The notes: generated by a model from the letters alone, not told the origin. A DNA stretch of 64,000 nucleotides from Limnohabitans sp. Rim47 (GCF_001517545.1 NZ_FBYA01000001.1:902930-966929); one strand, 5' to 3'. Counted from the stretch's first letter, positions 25,356 through 33,802 are shown. Made by a program: numbers and translations.

Positions 25356-26140
25356 TGTTCTTGTGGTGTTTCTTGGTTGAATGCTTCAAGCAGGCCGAGT
25401 GTGGGTTGCAATCGGGTGTCCAGCTCGGCCAGCAAAGCTGAGCGCATCGTCTGGCGCAGCGGCATGAGCCAAGCGTTGACACTTGACTGTGCGCTGGGTG
25501 CATCCTCTGAGCCCTCGGCCCGGAGTTCGGTTGCTTGCTTGAGATGTTGTTTGATGGCTTGCACAAAGCGCTTTTCGAGCAATTTGGGCACCTTGGCAAG
25601 CAGTGCCGCTTCGCGCTCACTGAGAATGCTTTCAAAAGCCGTGTCCAGCGTCGCCAATTGCTGCAAAGTGCCGGCACTTTTGCTCAGCTGTCCGCGCACT
25701 TGCGAGCGCAGTTTCTGAACAGTGCTTTCCATTTGCCGCTGGTGTGCGGCATAAAAGCGCCGGTAGGGCTCAAAAGCGGTTTTGATCTCGATGGATTCGT
25801 CCATTTCTGGCGATGGCATGTCTATTCGCGCAAGACCTGATCCTGGTGGTGCGCCTTGCATGATGGATTGCTCCAGCTGGGCCCGAACTTTGTCCACATG
25901 CTGACCCAAGGCCTCGGCGGTCATCATGGCCGCACGGCGCATGTGGGCTGGCTGTGGGTCTGGCCTGGATTCCGGGTTCAGCAAGCCGTGCAAGGCAATG
26001 GCTTGGCGAAAGTTCAGCCAATCGCCCAGCTTTTGTCCGACATCAACCCCTGCAGGGGTGGCATCTGTCAAGGCGTTTTCGGTCAGAAAACGCACCAGTC
26101 GGGAGCTGTTGAAGTGGGCACGCGGCAGGGCTCGCGTCAT
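25352..26140 (-). CDS. DUF3348 domain protein, first gene of the MotAB-like operon
   Basis: 262-residue soluble helical protein with no signal peptide. It opens with FNSSRLVRFLTENALTD and has a region LGDWLNFRQAIALHGLL. A central long helix (QMESTVQKLRSQVRGQL and onward) and a C-terminal QTMRSALLAELDTRLQPTLGLLEAF follow. I recognise it as DUF3348, known to me only as a neighbour of DUF802 genes. It overlaps the DUF802 start by 4 bases. Its function is unknown; cytoplasmic interaction with the DUF802 tail is a reasonable guess. Confidence 0.7.
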   Translation of the reverse strand: MTRALPRAHFNSSRLVRFLTENALTDATPAGVDVGQKLGDWLNFRQAIALHGLLNPESRPDPQPAHMRRAAMMTAEALGQHVDKVRAQLEQSIMQGAPPGSGLARIDMPSPEMDESIEIKTAFEPYRRFYAAHQRQMESTVQKLRSQVRGQLSKSAGTLQQLATLDTAFESILSEREAALLAKVPKLLEKRFVQAIKQHLKQATELRAEGSEDAPSAQSSVNAWLMPLRQTMRSALLAELDTRLQPTLGLLEAFNQETPQEQ

Positions 26141-26260
26141 AGGTGAATGGGCTCGGATTCAAAAAGGCAGAGCGGCAGCGCTCTGGAGGTGACGGGCACC
26201 AGGCCAATGGCGAGGGGCAGCCGAATCAGCGAATTCTTAATTTTACCCGCCGAAGTCATG

Positions 26261-26407
26261 GACCCCCGATCGGGTCGGAGGTGACGGAGCATGAAGCATC
26301 GACCCCCGATCGGGTCGGGGGTGACGGAGCATGAAGCATCGACCCCCGATCGGGTCGGGGGTGACGGAGCATGAAGCATAGACCCACGATCGGGTCGGGG
26401 TTGACGA
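26261..26407. repeat. Tandem array of a 40-base hairpin unit, about 3.7 copies
   Basis: Units begin at 26261, 26301, 26341 and 26381. The first three are nearly identical over 40 bases, differing at one stem base, and the fourth is partial and diverged. Each unit contains arms ACCCCCGA and TCGGGGGT (8 base pairs) around a 5-base loop, flanked by GTCA on one side. The first unit also has CATGG on the other side, the same flanks as the isolated REP-like hairpins at 26428 and 44206. Confidence 0.85.
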
Positions 26408-26427
26408 GGCTCGGTTTCACGCCAATC

Positions 26428-26456
26428 TGTCATACCCGGCTTGACCGGGTATCCAT
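26428..26456. repeat. REP-like isolated hairpin
   Basis: TGTC-ATACCCGG-CTTGA-CCGGGTAT-CCATG: a perfect 8-base stem with a 5-base loop, oriented opposite to the tandem array next to it. The same flanks and loop occur at 44206-44234 with different but compensated stem bases. Confidence 0.75.
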
Positions 26457-26467
26457 GAACCCTGCAT

Positions 26468-27100
26468 TCAAGCCGTTTTCGGCTTGTAGTCGCAAAAAGC
26501 AGCCACCGCGCACTGCCCGCACTGCGGTTTGCGCGCCTGGCAGACATAGCGTCCATGCAGGATCAGCCAGTGGTGGGCGTCAACCAAATACTTGCCCGGA
26601 ATGCGCTTGAGCAGCTTTTGCTCTACTTCGAAGGGCGTTTTGCCTGGGGCCAGGCCCGTGCGGTTGCCCAAGCGGAAAATATGGGTGTCCACCGCCATGG
26701 TGGGCTCGCCAAAGGCCGAATTCAGCACCACATTGGCAGTTTTGCGGCCTACACCCGGCAGGGCTTCGAGGGCTTCGCGCGTGCGGGGCACCTGCCCGCC
26801 ATGCTTTTCAACCAAAATCCGGCAAGTTTCCAGCAGGTGTTTGGCCTTGCTGTGAAAAAGGCCAATGGTCTTGATGTAACTCTCCAGGACTTCCAGACCC
26901 AGGTCCAAGATTTTTTGCGGCGTGCCCGCCACGGGAAACAATTTGCGCGTGGCCTTGTTCACGCCCACGTCAGTGGCCTGTGCCGACAGCAGCACGGCGG
27001 TCAACAGCTCGAACACGCTGGTGTATTCCAGCTCGGTCACGGGCATCGGATTGGCCGCTTGCAAGGTGGCAAAAAAAGAGTCAATTTGAGCGGGTTTCAT
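26468..27100 (-). CDS. nth: Endonuclease III
   Basis: 210-residue base-excision glycosylase/AP lyase for oxidised pyrimidines. The helix-hairpin-helix LPGVGRKTANVVLN near residue 115 carries the catalytic Lys, and VDTHIFRLGNR carries the catalytic Asp near 138. The C-terminal 4Fe-4S loop CQARKPQCGQCAVAAFC has C-X6-C-X2-C-X5-C spacing. ATG 27100 gives the standard family N-terminus and length. It is divergent from the aminotransferase gene, with 54 bases between the starts. Confidence 0.95.
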   Translation of the reverse strand: MKPAQIDSFFATLQAANPMPVTELEYTSVFELLTAVLLSAQATDVGVNKATRKLFPVAGTPQKILDLGLEVLESYIKTIGLFHSKAKHLLETCRILVEKHGGQVPRTREALEALPGVGRKTANVVLNSAFGEPTMAVDTHIFRLGNRTGLAPGKTPFEVEQKLLKRIPGKYLVDAHHWLILHGRYVCQARKPQCGQCAVAAFCDYKPKTA

Positions 27101-27154
27101 GGGGCGTCCGGATGTTGGCAAAATGTCGGCCAAGTCAACACGAGAAGATACACC

Positions 27155-28351
27155 ATGCCTTTGCAATTTGCCGATCGCCTGAACAACGTCGAAACCTCTG
27201 CCATCCGCGAGCTCTTCAAGCTCTTGGGCAAGCCCGGCATCATCAGCTTTGCAGGCGGATTCCCTGACAGCGCCATGTTTGATGTGGACGGCATCCGCGA
27301 GGCCAGCAACGCGGCTTTGACGCAAGACCCCGGCGCGGCGTTGCAATATGGCGCAACCGAAGGCTACGGTCCGCTTCGCGAGCAATTGGCCCACTTCATG
27401 GCCCAAAAGGGCGCTCAAGACGTGGCCCCGGATCAGTTGATCGTGACCACCGGCAGCCAGCAGGCGCTGGATTTGATCGGCAAAACCATGATCAGCCCCG
27501 GTGACAAGGTGATCGTGGAAGGCCCGACATTCCTCGCCACCATCCAGTGCTTTCGCCTCTATGGTGCAGAGCTGATCAGCGCCCCGGTGGACGGCCATGG
27601 CGTGAAAACCGACGAGCTGGAAAAGCTGATTGCCGAACACAAGCCGAAGTTTGTGTACCTGATCCCCACTTTCGGCAACCCCAGCGGAGCCTTGCTGAGT
27701 GCCCAACGTCGCCAGCAGGTTTTGCAAATGGCCGTGAAGCACCAAACCCTGATCGTCGAAGATGACCCCTATGGCGATTTGTACTTTGGCGAAGCGCCCC
27801 CGCCCAGCTTGTTGGCCCTGAGTGCGTCTGTGCCCGGCAGCCGCGAGCTGCTGGTGCATTGCGGCTCGCTGTCCAAGGTGCTGTCGCCCGGTTTGCGTGT
27901 CGGCTGGATGATCGCACCGCCTGAATTGCTGGCCCGCGCCACCATGTGCAAGCAGTTCAGCGACGCGCACACCAGCACCTTTGCCCAAGCCACTGCAGCG
28001 CAATATTTGCTGGCTGGCCGCATGCCCGTCACGCTCGACAAAGTGCGCGCTGTTTATGCAAAACGTGCTCAAACCATGGGCGATGCGCTGCGCCGTGAGC
28101 TGGGCGATGCGGTTGAGTTTGTGCAGCCCCAAGGCGGCCTGTTTGTCTGGGCACGCCTCACGGGAGCTGGCGGCAAGGTGAATGACGGCAACGTGTTTGC
28201 CAAACGCGCCATCGACAACGGCGTGGCCTTTGTGCCCGGCACACCGTTCTTCTGCGCGAACCCCGACCACGCCACCTTCCGCCTGAGCTTTGCCACCGTG
28301 GGCGAAGACAAGATTTTGGAAGGCGTCTCGCGTCTGGCCAAGGCGTTGTGA
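27155..28351 (+). CDS. PLP-dependent aminotransferase, class I/II (LysN/MocR-like fold)
   Basis: 398-residue fold-type I aminotransferase. The N-terminus IISFAGGFPDSAMFD, the motif LQYGATEGYGPLRE and TTGSQQALDLIGK are typical of the 2-aminoadipate/branched-chain subgroup. PTFGNPSG and EDDPYGDL (Asp for the pyridine nitrogen) come next. SLSKVLSPGLRVGW carries the PLP lysine near residue 245. The natural substrate cannot be fixed from sequence. ATG 27155 is the first codon that gives the usual N-terminus. Upstream in-frame sequence is antisense to nth. Confidence 0.88.
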   Translation: MPLQFADRLNNVETSAIRELFKLLGKPGIISFAGGFPDSAMFDVDGIREASNAALTQDPGAALQYGATEGYGPLREQLAHFMAQKGAQDVAPDQLIVTTGSQQALDLIGKTMISPGDKVIVEGPTFLATIQCFRLYGAELISAPVDGHGVKTDELEKLIAEHKPKFVYLIPTFGNPSGALLSAQRRQQVLQMAVKHQTLIVEDDPYGDLYFGEAPPPSLLALSASVPGSRELLVHCGSLSKVLSPGLRVGWMIAPPELLARATMCKQFSDAHTSTFAQATAAQYLLAGRMPVTLDKVRAVYAKRAQTMGDALRRELGDAVEFVQPQGGLFVWARLTGAGGKVNDGNVFAKRAIDNGVAFVPGTPFFCANPDHATFRLSFATVGEDKILEGVSRLAKAL

Positions 28352-28375
28352 TTTGACGGCCGCCATTTTTAAGCG

Positions 28376-29188
28376 ATGACCACAGAACTGTCCCTGGATG
28401 TTGATGGCACCGAAGTCTTGCTGCAGGGGCAGGGGGATCAGCTCATTCTTATGCTGCATGGCTGGCCCGACACCCGTGCCTTGTGGGATGACACGGTGCT
28501 GGCCCTCAGGACTGACCATCTTTGTGCGCGGCTGACCTTGCCGGGCTTCACGCGTGGCCCCGTATCGGCCACGTCGCTCGACGAGATGAACCAATTTTTG
28601 CGCCGCGTGATCAACCGCATCAGCCCAGGCAAGCCCGTGACGCTGATGCTGCACGATTGGGGATGCGTGTTTGGCTATGAATTCGCCATCCGTCACCCCG
28701 AGCGCGTGGCGCGTGTGGTGGCTGTGGATGTGGGCGACCACAATTCGCCACGTTTGCAGCGCAGCTGGGCACTGCGTGAAAAGTTCGCGGTTTTCGCCTA
28801 CCAGTACTGGCTCGCTGTGGCCTGGAAAATCGGCTGTTCCTTCAGCCCCGGCATGGGCAACCGCATGACCCGTGCCATGGCCCGGTGGTTGCGCTGCCCA
28901 ACAGACCCGGCCAGCATCACCTACCGCATGAACTACCCCTACGCTATGCAGTGGTTCGGCACGGCCGGTGGTTTCAGGCGTGCCGCCCCGGTGCAGTTGC
29001 CCATGCCCATGCTGTATGTGTATGGGGCACGCAAACCCTTCATGTTCCATTCGCCCGAATGGCTGGAGAGGTTGGCCGCGCGTAAAGGCTGCGCCGTCGA
29101 AGGCCTCCCCTGCGGTCATTGGGTCATGGTGTCAGAGCCCGAGGCGTTTCAGGCCCGCGTGCGCCAATGGCTAGGCGGCCAAGGATGA
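28376..29188 (+). CDS. Alpha/beta-fold hydrolase, epoxide hydrolase-like
   Basis: 270-residue hydrolase. HGWPDTRALWDD carries the oxyanion-hole HGWP motif and LMLHDWGCVFGYEF carries Asp in place of the usual serine nucleophile. That arrangement is typical of epoxide hydrolases and haloalkane dehalogenases. The C-terminal His is in PCGHWVMVSEPEAF, near 240. The substrate is unknown. It starts 24 bases after the aminotransferase and is followed by the DUF3820 gene, so these three may be an operon. Confidence 0.8.
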   Translation: MTTELSLDVDGTEVLLQGQGDQLILMLHGWPDTRALWDDTVLALRTDHLCARLTLPGFTRGPVSATSLDEMNQFLRRVINRISPGKPVTLMLHDWGCVFGYEFAIRHPERVARVVAVDVGDHNSPRLQRSWALREKFAVFAYQYWLAVAWKIGCSFSPGMGNRMTRAMARWLRCPTDPASITYRMNYPYAMQWFGTAGGFRRAAPVQLPMPMLYVYGARKPFMFHSPEWLERLAARKGCAVEGLPCGHWVMVSEPEAFQARVRQWLGGQG

Positions 29189-29198
29189 GGTGTTCAGC

Positions 29199-29408
29199 AT
29201 GAAACCCGAAGACTTGGAGAAGCTGGTCACCCTGCCCATGCCCTTTGGCAAGCACAAGGGCACCCTGATCGCCGATTTGCCCGGCAACTACCTGAATTGG
29301 TTTGCGCGAGAGGGTTTCCCAAAAAGTGAGGTCGGACAGCTGCTGCGCTTGATGCAAGAGATCGACCACAACGGCCTGAGCGACCTGCTCAAACCACTGC
29401 GCCGCTGA
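29199..29408 (+). CDS. DUF3820 family protein
   Basis: 69-residue cytoplasmic protein with the family-defining MPFGKHKGTLIADLPGNYLNWF in the N-terminal half and a Leu-rich C-terminal helix. It resembles the small DUF3820 group, some members of which are annotated as virulence factors without clear biochemistry. ATG 29199 is used, with GAGG 8 bases upstream; GTG 29190 is the alternative. It starts 10 bases after the hydrolase stop. Confidence 0.75.
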   Translation: MKPEDLEKLVTLPMPFGKHKGTLIADLPGNYLNWFAREGFPKSEVGQLLRLMQEIDHNGLSDLLKPLRR

Positions 29409-29497
29409 GGCCCCTAGTCGGAGCGGCGCCCTTGCCGATCTGTGCCCCGCAGACCCCAAGTCGTCGCCCAGAGAGCGTGGCGCCCACAATCAAACAG

Positions 29498-30214
29498 TCA
29501 GGGTTTAACGACTTCCAGCAGGCGGTCCAGTCCGCCTTCTTGAATGGCCACCATGGCCTGCTCACGCACCTTGGGTTTGGCGTGGTAGGCCACCGACAGA
29601 CCTGCCGCACCCATCATGGGCAGGTCGTTGGCCCCGTCGCCCATGGCGATGCATTCATGCGGTGCGATGCCCAACAGCGAAGCAACTTCGAGCAAGGTGC
29701 GGCGTTTTTCTGCACCATCGCAAATGTCGCCCCAGCTTTGCATGACCAAGCCACCCGTGAGTTCGCCGCCCACGATCTCCAGTTGGTTGGAACGGGCGAA
29801 GTCGATGTTCAAGCGGTCTTTCACGCGGTCCGCAAAAAAGGTGAAGCCACCCGACACCAGCAGCACCTTCATGCCCACTTTTTGGCAAGCGGCGATCAAA
29901 TGGGCCGCACCGGGGTTGATCTGCAGGCGCTCGTTGTACACGCGCTCCATGTCGGCCAGCGTCACGCCTTTGAGCAAGGCCAGGCGGCGGCGCAAGCTTT
30001 CTCTAAAGTCGCTGATCTCGCCGCGCATGGCCGCTTCGGTGATGGCGGCCACCTCGGCCTTGCGGCCCACGGCGTCGGCGATCTCGTCGATGCACTCGAT
30101 GCTGATGAGCGTGGAGTCCATGTCAAACGCGATCAGCTTGAACTGGGACAAGGGCAGCGGGGCGGTGAAGCCTTGAATGGTGAGGCCGGGGGCGAATTCG
30201 GTGGCGGAGGTCAT
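29498..30214 (-). CDS. serB: Phosphoserine phosphatase
   Basis: 238-residue HAD-superfamily enzyme that releases serine from phosphoserine, the last step of serine synthesis. The catalytic motif FDMDSTLI near residue 30 holds the nucleophile Asp. VSGGFTFFADRVKDRLNID is motif II, and GDGANDLPMMGAAGLSVAY is motif IV with Mg ligands. It lacks an N-terminal ACT extension, like many betaproteobacterial SerB. It lies 31 bases downstream of mfd on the same strand. Confidence 0.93.
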   Translation of the reverse strand: MTSATEFAPGLTIQGFTAPLPLSQFKLIAFDMDSTLISIECIDEIADAVGRKAEVAAITEAAMRGEISDFRESLRRRLALLKGVTLADMERVYNERLQINPGAAHLIAACQKVGMKVLLVSGGFTFFADRVKDRLNIDFARSNQLEIVGGELTGGLVMQSWGDICDGAEKRRTLLEVASLLGIAPHECIAMGDGANDLPMMGAAGLSVAYHAKPKVREQAMVAIQEGGLDRLLEVVKP

Positions 30215-30245
30215 GGGTCAGGATTATCGAAGATCTTGTTGGGGC

Positions 30246-33200
30246 TCAGGCGGCGGCTGTTTCGGTCTTGGGCTGGCCCAAACTCCGCAGCACATCCCGC
30301 ACCATCTGCGCCCGCGCCTTGGGGTCGGGCAATTCGCGTTCGATGCGGATTTTGTCGTTGCCCGCCAGCTTGATGTGTTTGTTCTTTTGGATCAAACCAA
30401 TGATGGCCATGGGGTCTACAGGTGGGTTGGGCTTGAAGGTGATCTGGATGACACCCGGCGCGGCGTCGACCTTGATGACGCCATAGGGCTGGGTCAGCAC
30501 GCGCAGGCGGTGCACGTCCACCAGCGTCTGCGCTTGCGGGGGCAGCTTGCCAAAGCGGTCCACCAGTTCTTCGAGCAGGGCGTCGATCTGGTCGTTGGTT
30601 TTGGCGGTGGCCAGCTTTTTGTAAAAGGACAGGCGCAGGTGAACGTCGCCACAGTAGTCGTTGGGCAGCAGGGCGGGGGCGTGCAGGTTGATGTCGGTGG
30701 TGGCGGTCAGTGGGTTGAGCAAATCGGGCTCTTTGCCTGCTTTGAGGCTGCGCACGGCTTCGGACAGCATTTCGTTGTAGAGCTGAAAACCCACTTCGAG
30801 CATGTTGCCGCTTTGATTTTCGCCCAACACCTCGCCCGCACCACGGATCTCCAGGTCGTGCATGGCCAGATAAAAGCCGCTGCCCAGTTCTTCCATCTGC
30901 TGGATCGCATCGAGCCGTTGGGCGGCTTGTTTGGTCAGGCCTTCGATCTCGGGCACCATCAAATAGGCATAGGCCTGGTGGTGTGATCTGCCCACGCGCC
31001 CGCGCAGTTGGTGCAGTTGGGCCAAGCCGAACTTGTCGGCGCGGCTGATGACGATGGTGTTGGCCGTGGGCACGTCGATGCCGGTCTCGATGATGGTCGA
31101 GCACAAAAGGATGTTGTAGCGCTGGGCCACAAAGTCGCGCATCACACGCTCCAGCTCGCGCTCGGGCATCTGGCCGTGGGCCACGGCGATGCGGGCTTCG
31201 GGCAGGATTTCTTCGAGCTTTTGCTTGCGGTTTTCGATGGTCTCGACTTCGTTGTGCAAAAAGTAGCACTGGCCGCCGCGCTTGAGTTCTCGCAGCACCG
31301 CCTCGCGGATCACGCCCGTGCCTTCGTTGCGCACAAAGGTTTTGATGGCCAAGCGGCGCTGCGGCGCGGTAGCAATCACGCTCAAATCGCGCAGACCTTC
31401 GAGGGCCATGCCCATCGTGCGGGGAATCGGGGTAGCCGTCAGCGTGAGCACATCGACCTCGGCCCGCAGGCCCTTCATGGCCTCTTTGTGGCGCACGCCA
31501 AAGCGGTGTTCCTCGTCGATGATGAGCAGGCCCAGGTCGTGGAACTTGGTGGATTCGCTCAGCAGCTTGTGCGTGCCGACCACGATGTCCACCGTGCCAT
31601 CGGCAATGCCTTTGAGGGCTGCGGTGACTTCTTTGCCTGACCGAAAGCGCGAGACTTCGGCCACCTTGACGGGCCATTTGGCAAAGCGGTCTTTGAGGGT
31701 TTGGAAGTGCTGCTCGGCCAGCAGGGTGGTGGGTGCCAGCAGCGCGACTTGCTTGCCACCGGTCACGGCCACAAAGGCCGCACGCAGCGCCACTTCGGTT
31801 TTGCCAAAGCCCACATCGCCACAGACCAGGCGGTCCATCGGGCGGGGGCTGATCATGTCTTGGATCACGCAGTGGATGGCGGCCTTTTGGTCGGCGGTTT
31901 CTTCAAAGCCGAAATCGTTGGCAAAGGTTTCGTAGTCTTGCGGGCTGTAGCGGAAGGGGTGGCCTTCGCGGGCTGCGCGGCGGGCGTAGATGTTGAGCAG
32001 CTCGGCGGCCGCGTCGCGCACCTGTTCGGCGGCGCGGCGTTTGGCCTTTTCCCACTGGCCGCTGCCCAGCTTGTGCATCGGCGCTTCGTCGGCGCTCACG
32101 CCCGTGTAGCGGCCAATCAGCTGCAACTGGCTCACGGGCACATACAGCGTGGCCTTGTCGGCGTATTCAAGGTGCAAAAACTCTTGCAGGGCGGGCGTGC
32201 CGTCTTCGTTTTTCTGCCCCATGTCCATGTTGACCAGGCCCCGGTAGCGGCCAATGCCGTGCGCGCTGTGTACCACCGGGTCGCCCACGTTCAGCTCGCT
32301 CAGGTCTTTTATGAGCGCTTCAACGTCGCTGACCTGTTCCTGCTTTTTTCGGCGGCGCGTGGTCGGGCCTGCAGCAAATAGTTCGGTTTCTGTGACGAGG
32401 TCTGTGTTGTGCTCGAACCAATGAAAACCGCTGACCAGTGCGGCGGTGGCCATGCCGACTTTTTCGTCACTCGCCAAAAACTCTTGCAGGCTGTCAAAGA
32501 CCGGCGGCGTGAGGCCACTGGAGCGCACAAAGTCGAGCAAGCTTTCGCGGCGGCCATCGCTTTCGGCCAGGATCAGCACCCGGCTGGCGCTGCTGCGGAT
32601 GTGCGCTTGCAGGCGTGACAGCGGGTCTTCGGCACCACGCACCACGGTCAGCTCGGGCAGAGGCTGGGCCATGGTGTTGTCGGGCACGTCGGCTGTACCT
32701 GAGCGCAGCGCCAGTTGCGCGTGGCCGTTGGTCAGCGTGTAGAACTGCTCGGCGCTCAAAAACAGCGCATCCGGCGGCAGCACAGGCCGCTCGGGGTCAC
32801 CCTGCACCAAGCGGTAGCGGTCGCGGGTGTCTTGCCAAAAGCGCTGAAAGGCCGGTTCAAGATCGCCGTGCAGCACCACCGTGGCGACATTCGCTTGACC
32901 CACGCCAAGGTAGTCAAACACCGTGGCTGTTTCTTCAAAGAACAGCGGCAGGTAGTACTCGATGCCCGCCGTGGCCACGCCATTGCCCATGTCTTTGTAG
33001 ATGCGGCTTTTGGTCGGGTCCCCTTCGAGCAGCTCGCGCCAGCGGCTGCGAAAGCGGGCACGCGCCGCTTCGTCCATCGGGAACTCGCGCCCGGGCAGCA
33101 GGCGCACTTCGGGCACGGGGTAAAGGCTGCGCTGGCTGTCGGGGTCAAAGGTGCGGATGCTGTCGATCTCGTCGTCGAACAAATCCACCCGGTAAGGCAC

Positions 33201-33740
33201 CAGCGAGCCCATGGGGAACAAATCAATCAGGCCGCCGCGCACCGCGTATTCGCCGGGGCTGACCACTTGACTGACATGCGAGTAGCCCGCCAGCGTGAGC
33301 TGGGCCTTGAGCTGGGCTTCGTCGAGCTTTTGCTTGACCTTGAACTCGAAGGTATAGCCCGCCAAAAAGGACGGCGGAGCCAGACGGTACAGCGCCGTGG
33401 TGGCGGGCACCAGCACCACGTCGGCACTCTCGGCGTGGTTGCGTTGCTTGATGCGCCAGAGCGTGGCCAGGCGCTCGCTGATCAGGTCCTGGTGAGGCGA
33501 GAAGGTGTCATAAGGCAGGGTTTCCCAGTCCGGAAACATCACACAGCGCAGGTCGGGTGCAAAAAACACCAACTCGTCCATCAGGCGCTGGGCATCAGCG
33601 GCATCGCTGGTGACGATGGCGGTCAGCTTGCCGGCCTTCTTCTCGCGCTCGGCCAGCTGAGCCAGCAGTACAGCGTCTGCCGATCCGACGGGGCGGGGCA
33701 GGGTGAATCGTTTGCCGATGGTGAGGCTGGGCAGTTGCAT
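30246..33740 (-). CDS. mfd: Transcription-repair coupling factor Mfd
   Basis: 1164-residue DNA translocase that removes stalled RNA polymerase from lesions and recruits UvrA. Parts in order are a UvrB-like N-terminal region, an RNA-polymerase-interacting domain starting LNVGDPVVHSAHGIGRYRG near 475, and a RecG-like helicase core with Walker A GDVGFGKTEVALRAA and DEEHRFGVRHKE. A C-terminal TRCF domain ends it. ATG 33740 (MQLPSLTIGKRF) is taken; an in-frame TTG at 33773 lies in the T-tract of the hairpin upstream. That leader hairpin is described separately. Confidence 0.95.
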   Translation of the reverse strand: MQLPSLTIGKRFTLPRPVGSADAVLLAQLAEREKKAGKLTAIVTSDAADAQRLMDELVFFAPDLRCVMFPDWETLPYDTFSPHQDLISERLATLWRIKQRNHAESADVVLVPATTALYRLAPPSFLAGYTFEFKVKQKLDEAQLKAQLTLAGYSHVSQVVSPGEYAVRGGLIDLFPMGSLVPYRVDLFDDEIDSIRTFDPDSQRSLYPVPEVRLLPGREFPMDEAARARFRSRWRELLEGDPTKSRIYKDMGNGVATAGIEYYLPLFFEETATVFDYLGVGQANVATVVLHGDLEPAFQRFWQDTRDRYRLVQGDPERPVLPPDALFLSAEQFYTLTNGHAQLALRSGTADVPDNTMAQPLPELTVVRGAEDPLSRLQAHIRSSASRVLILAESDGRRESLLDFVRSSGLTPPVFDSLQEFLASDEKVGMATAALVSGFHWFEHNTDLVTETELFAAGPTTRRRKKQEQVSDVEALIKDLSELNVGDPVVHSAHGIGRYRGLVNMDMGQKNEDGTPALQEFLHLEYADKATLYVPVSQLQLIGRYTGVSADEAPMHKLGSGQWEKAKRRAAEQVRDAAAELLNIYARRAAREGHPFRYSPQDYETFANDFGFEETADQKAAIHCVIQDMISPRPMDRLVCGDVGFGKTEVALRAAFVAVTGGKQVALLAPTTLLAEQHFQTLKDRFAKWPVKVAEVSRFRSGKEVTAALKGIADGTVDIVVGTHKLLSESTKFHDLGLLIIDEEHRFGVRHKEAMKGLRAEVDVLTLTATPIPRTMGMALEGLRDLSVIATAPQRRLAIKTFVRNEGTGVIREAVLRELKRGGQCYFLHNEVETIENRKQKLEEILPEARIAVAHGQMPERELERVMRDFVAQRYNILLCSTIIETGIDVPTANTIVISRADKFGLAQLHQLRGRVGRSHHQAYAYLMVPEIEGLTKQAAQRLDAIQQMEELGSGFYLAMHDLEIRGAGEVLGENQSGNMLEVGFQLYNEMLSEAVRSLKAGKEPDLLNPLTATTDINLHAPALLPNDYCGDVHLRLSFYKKLATAKTNDQIDALLEELVDRFGKLPPQAQTLVDVHRLRVLTQPYGVIKVDAAPGVIQITFKPNPPVDPMAIIGLIQKNKHIKLAGNDKIRIERELPDPKARAQMVRDVLRSLGQPKTETAAA

Positions 33741-33762
33741 GGTGGCGATGGGCAATGGCGGA

Positions 33763-33802
33763 GAAAAAAGCAAAACACCCCCCGCCGGGATGGAGGGGGG
33801 TG
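33763..33802 (-). terminator. Terminator-like hairpin in the mfd leader
   Basis: On the minus strand CACCCCCC (33795-33802) pairs with GGGGGGTG (33776-33783), a perfect 8-base stem. It is followed by a T-rich run TTTTGCTTTTTT (33763-33774), the full form of an intrinsic terminator. The nearest gene in its direction is mfd itself, whose ATG follows 22 bases after the T run. No minus-strand gene lies upstream, so attenuation or termination of antisense transcripts from the ispD region are the options. Confidence 0.6.

Larger units (their letters stand above)
26141..26467. other. Intergenic stretch with hairpin repeats
   Basis: 327 bases between the end of nth and the start of the DUF3348 operon, both on the minus strand. 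It holds the 40-base tandem array (26261-26407) and one isolated inverted hairpin (26428-26456). The rest shows no gene. An AT-rich GAATTCTTAATTTTA at about 26231-26245 could hold the promoter of the DUF3348 operon, but no clear -35/-10 pair is evident. Confidence 0.6.

Noticed and set aside
21903..26140. Canonical Zorya system
   Set aside because: The ZorA/ZorB-like pair is present, but no ZorC, ZorD helicase or ZorE nuclease is visible. The partners are DUF3348 and DUF2894.
26261..26407. CRISPR-like array (regular 40-base period)
   Set aside because: There are no unique spacers: the whole 40-base unit repeats, with an internal hairpin. It is a tandem REP-like repeat.
26468..29119. Very long minus-strand open frame across the aminotransferase and hydrolase
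   Set aside because: Only its last 210 codons are nth. The rest is antisense to two well-supported plus-strand genes and has no recognisable domain.
30211..31677. 488-codon open frame on the same strand as mfd
   Set aside because: It lies in another frame of a highly conserved Mfd helicase region. Its composition is Arg-rich shadow sequence.
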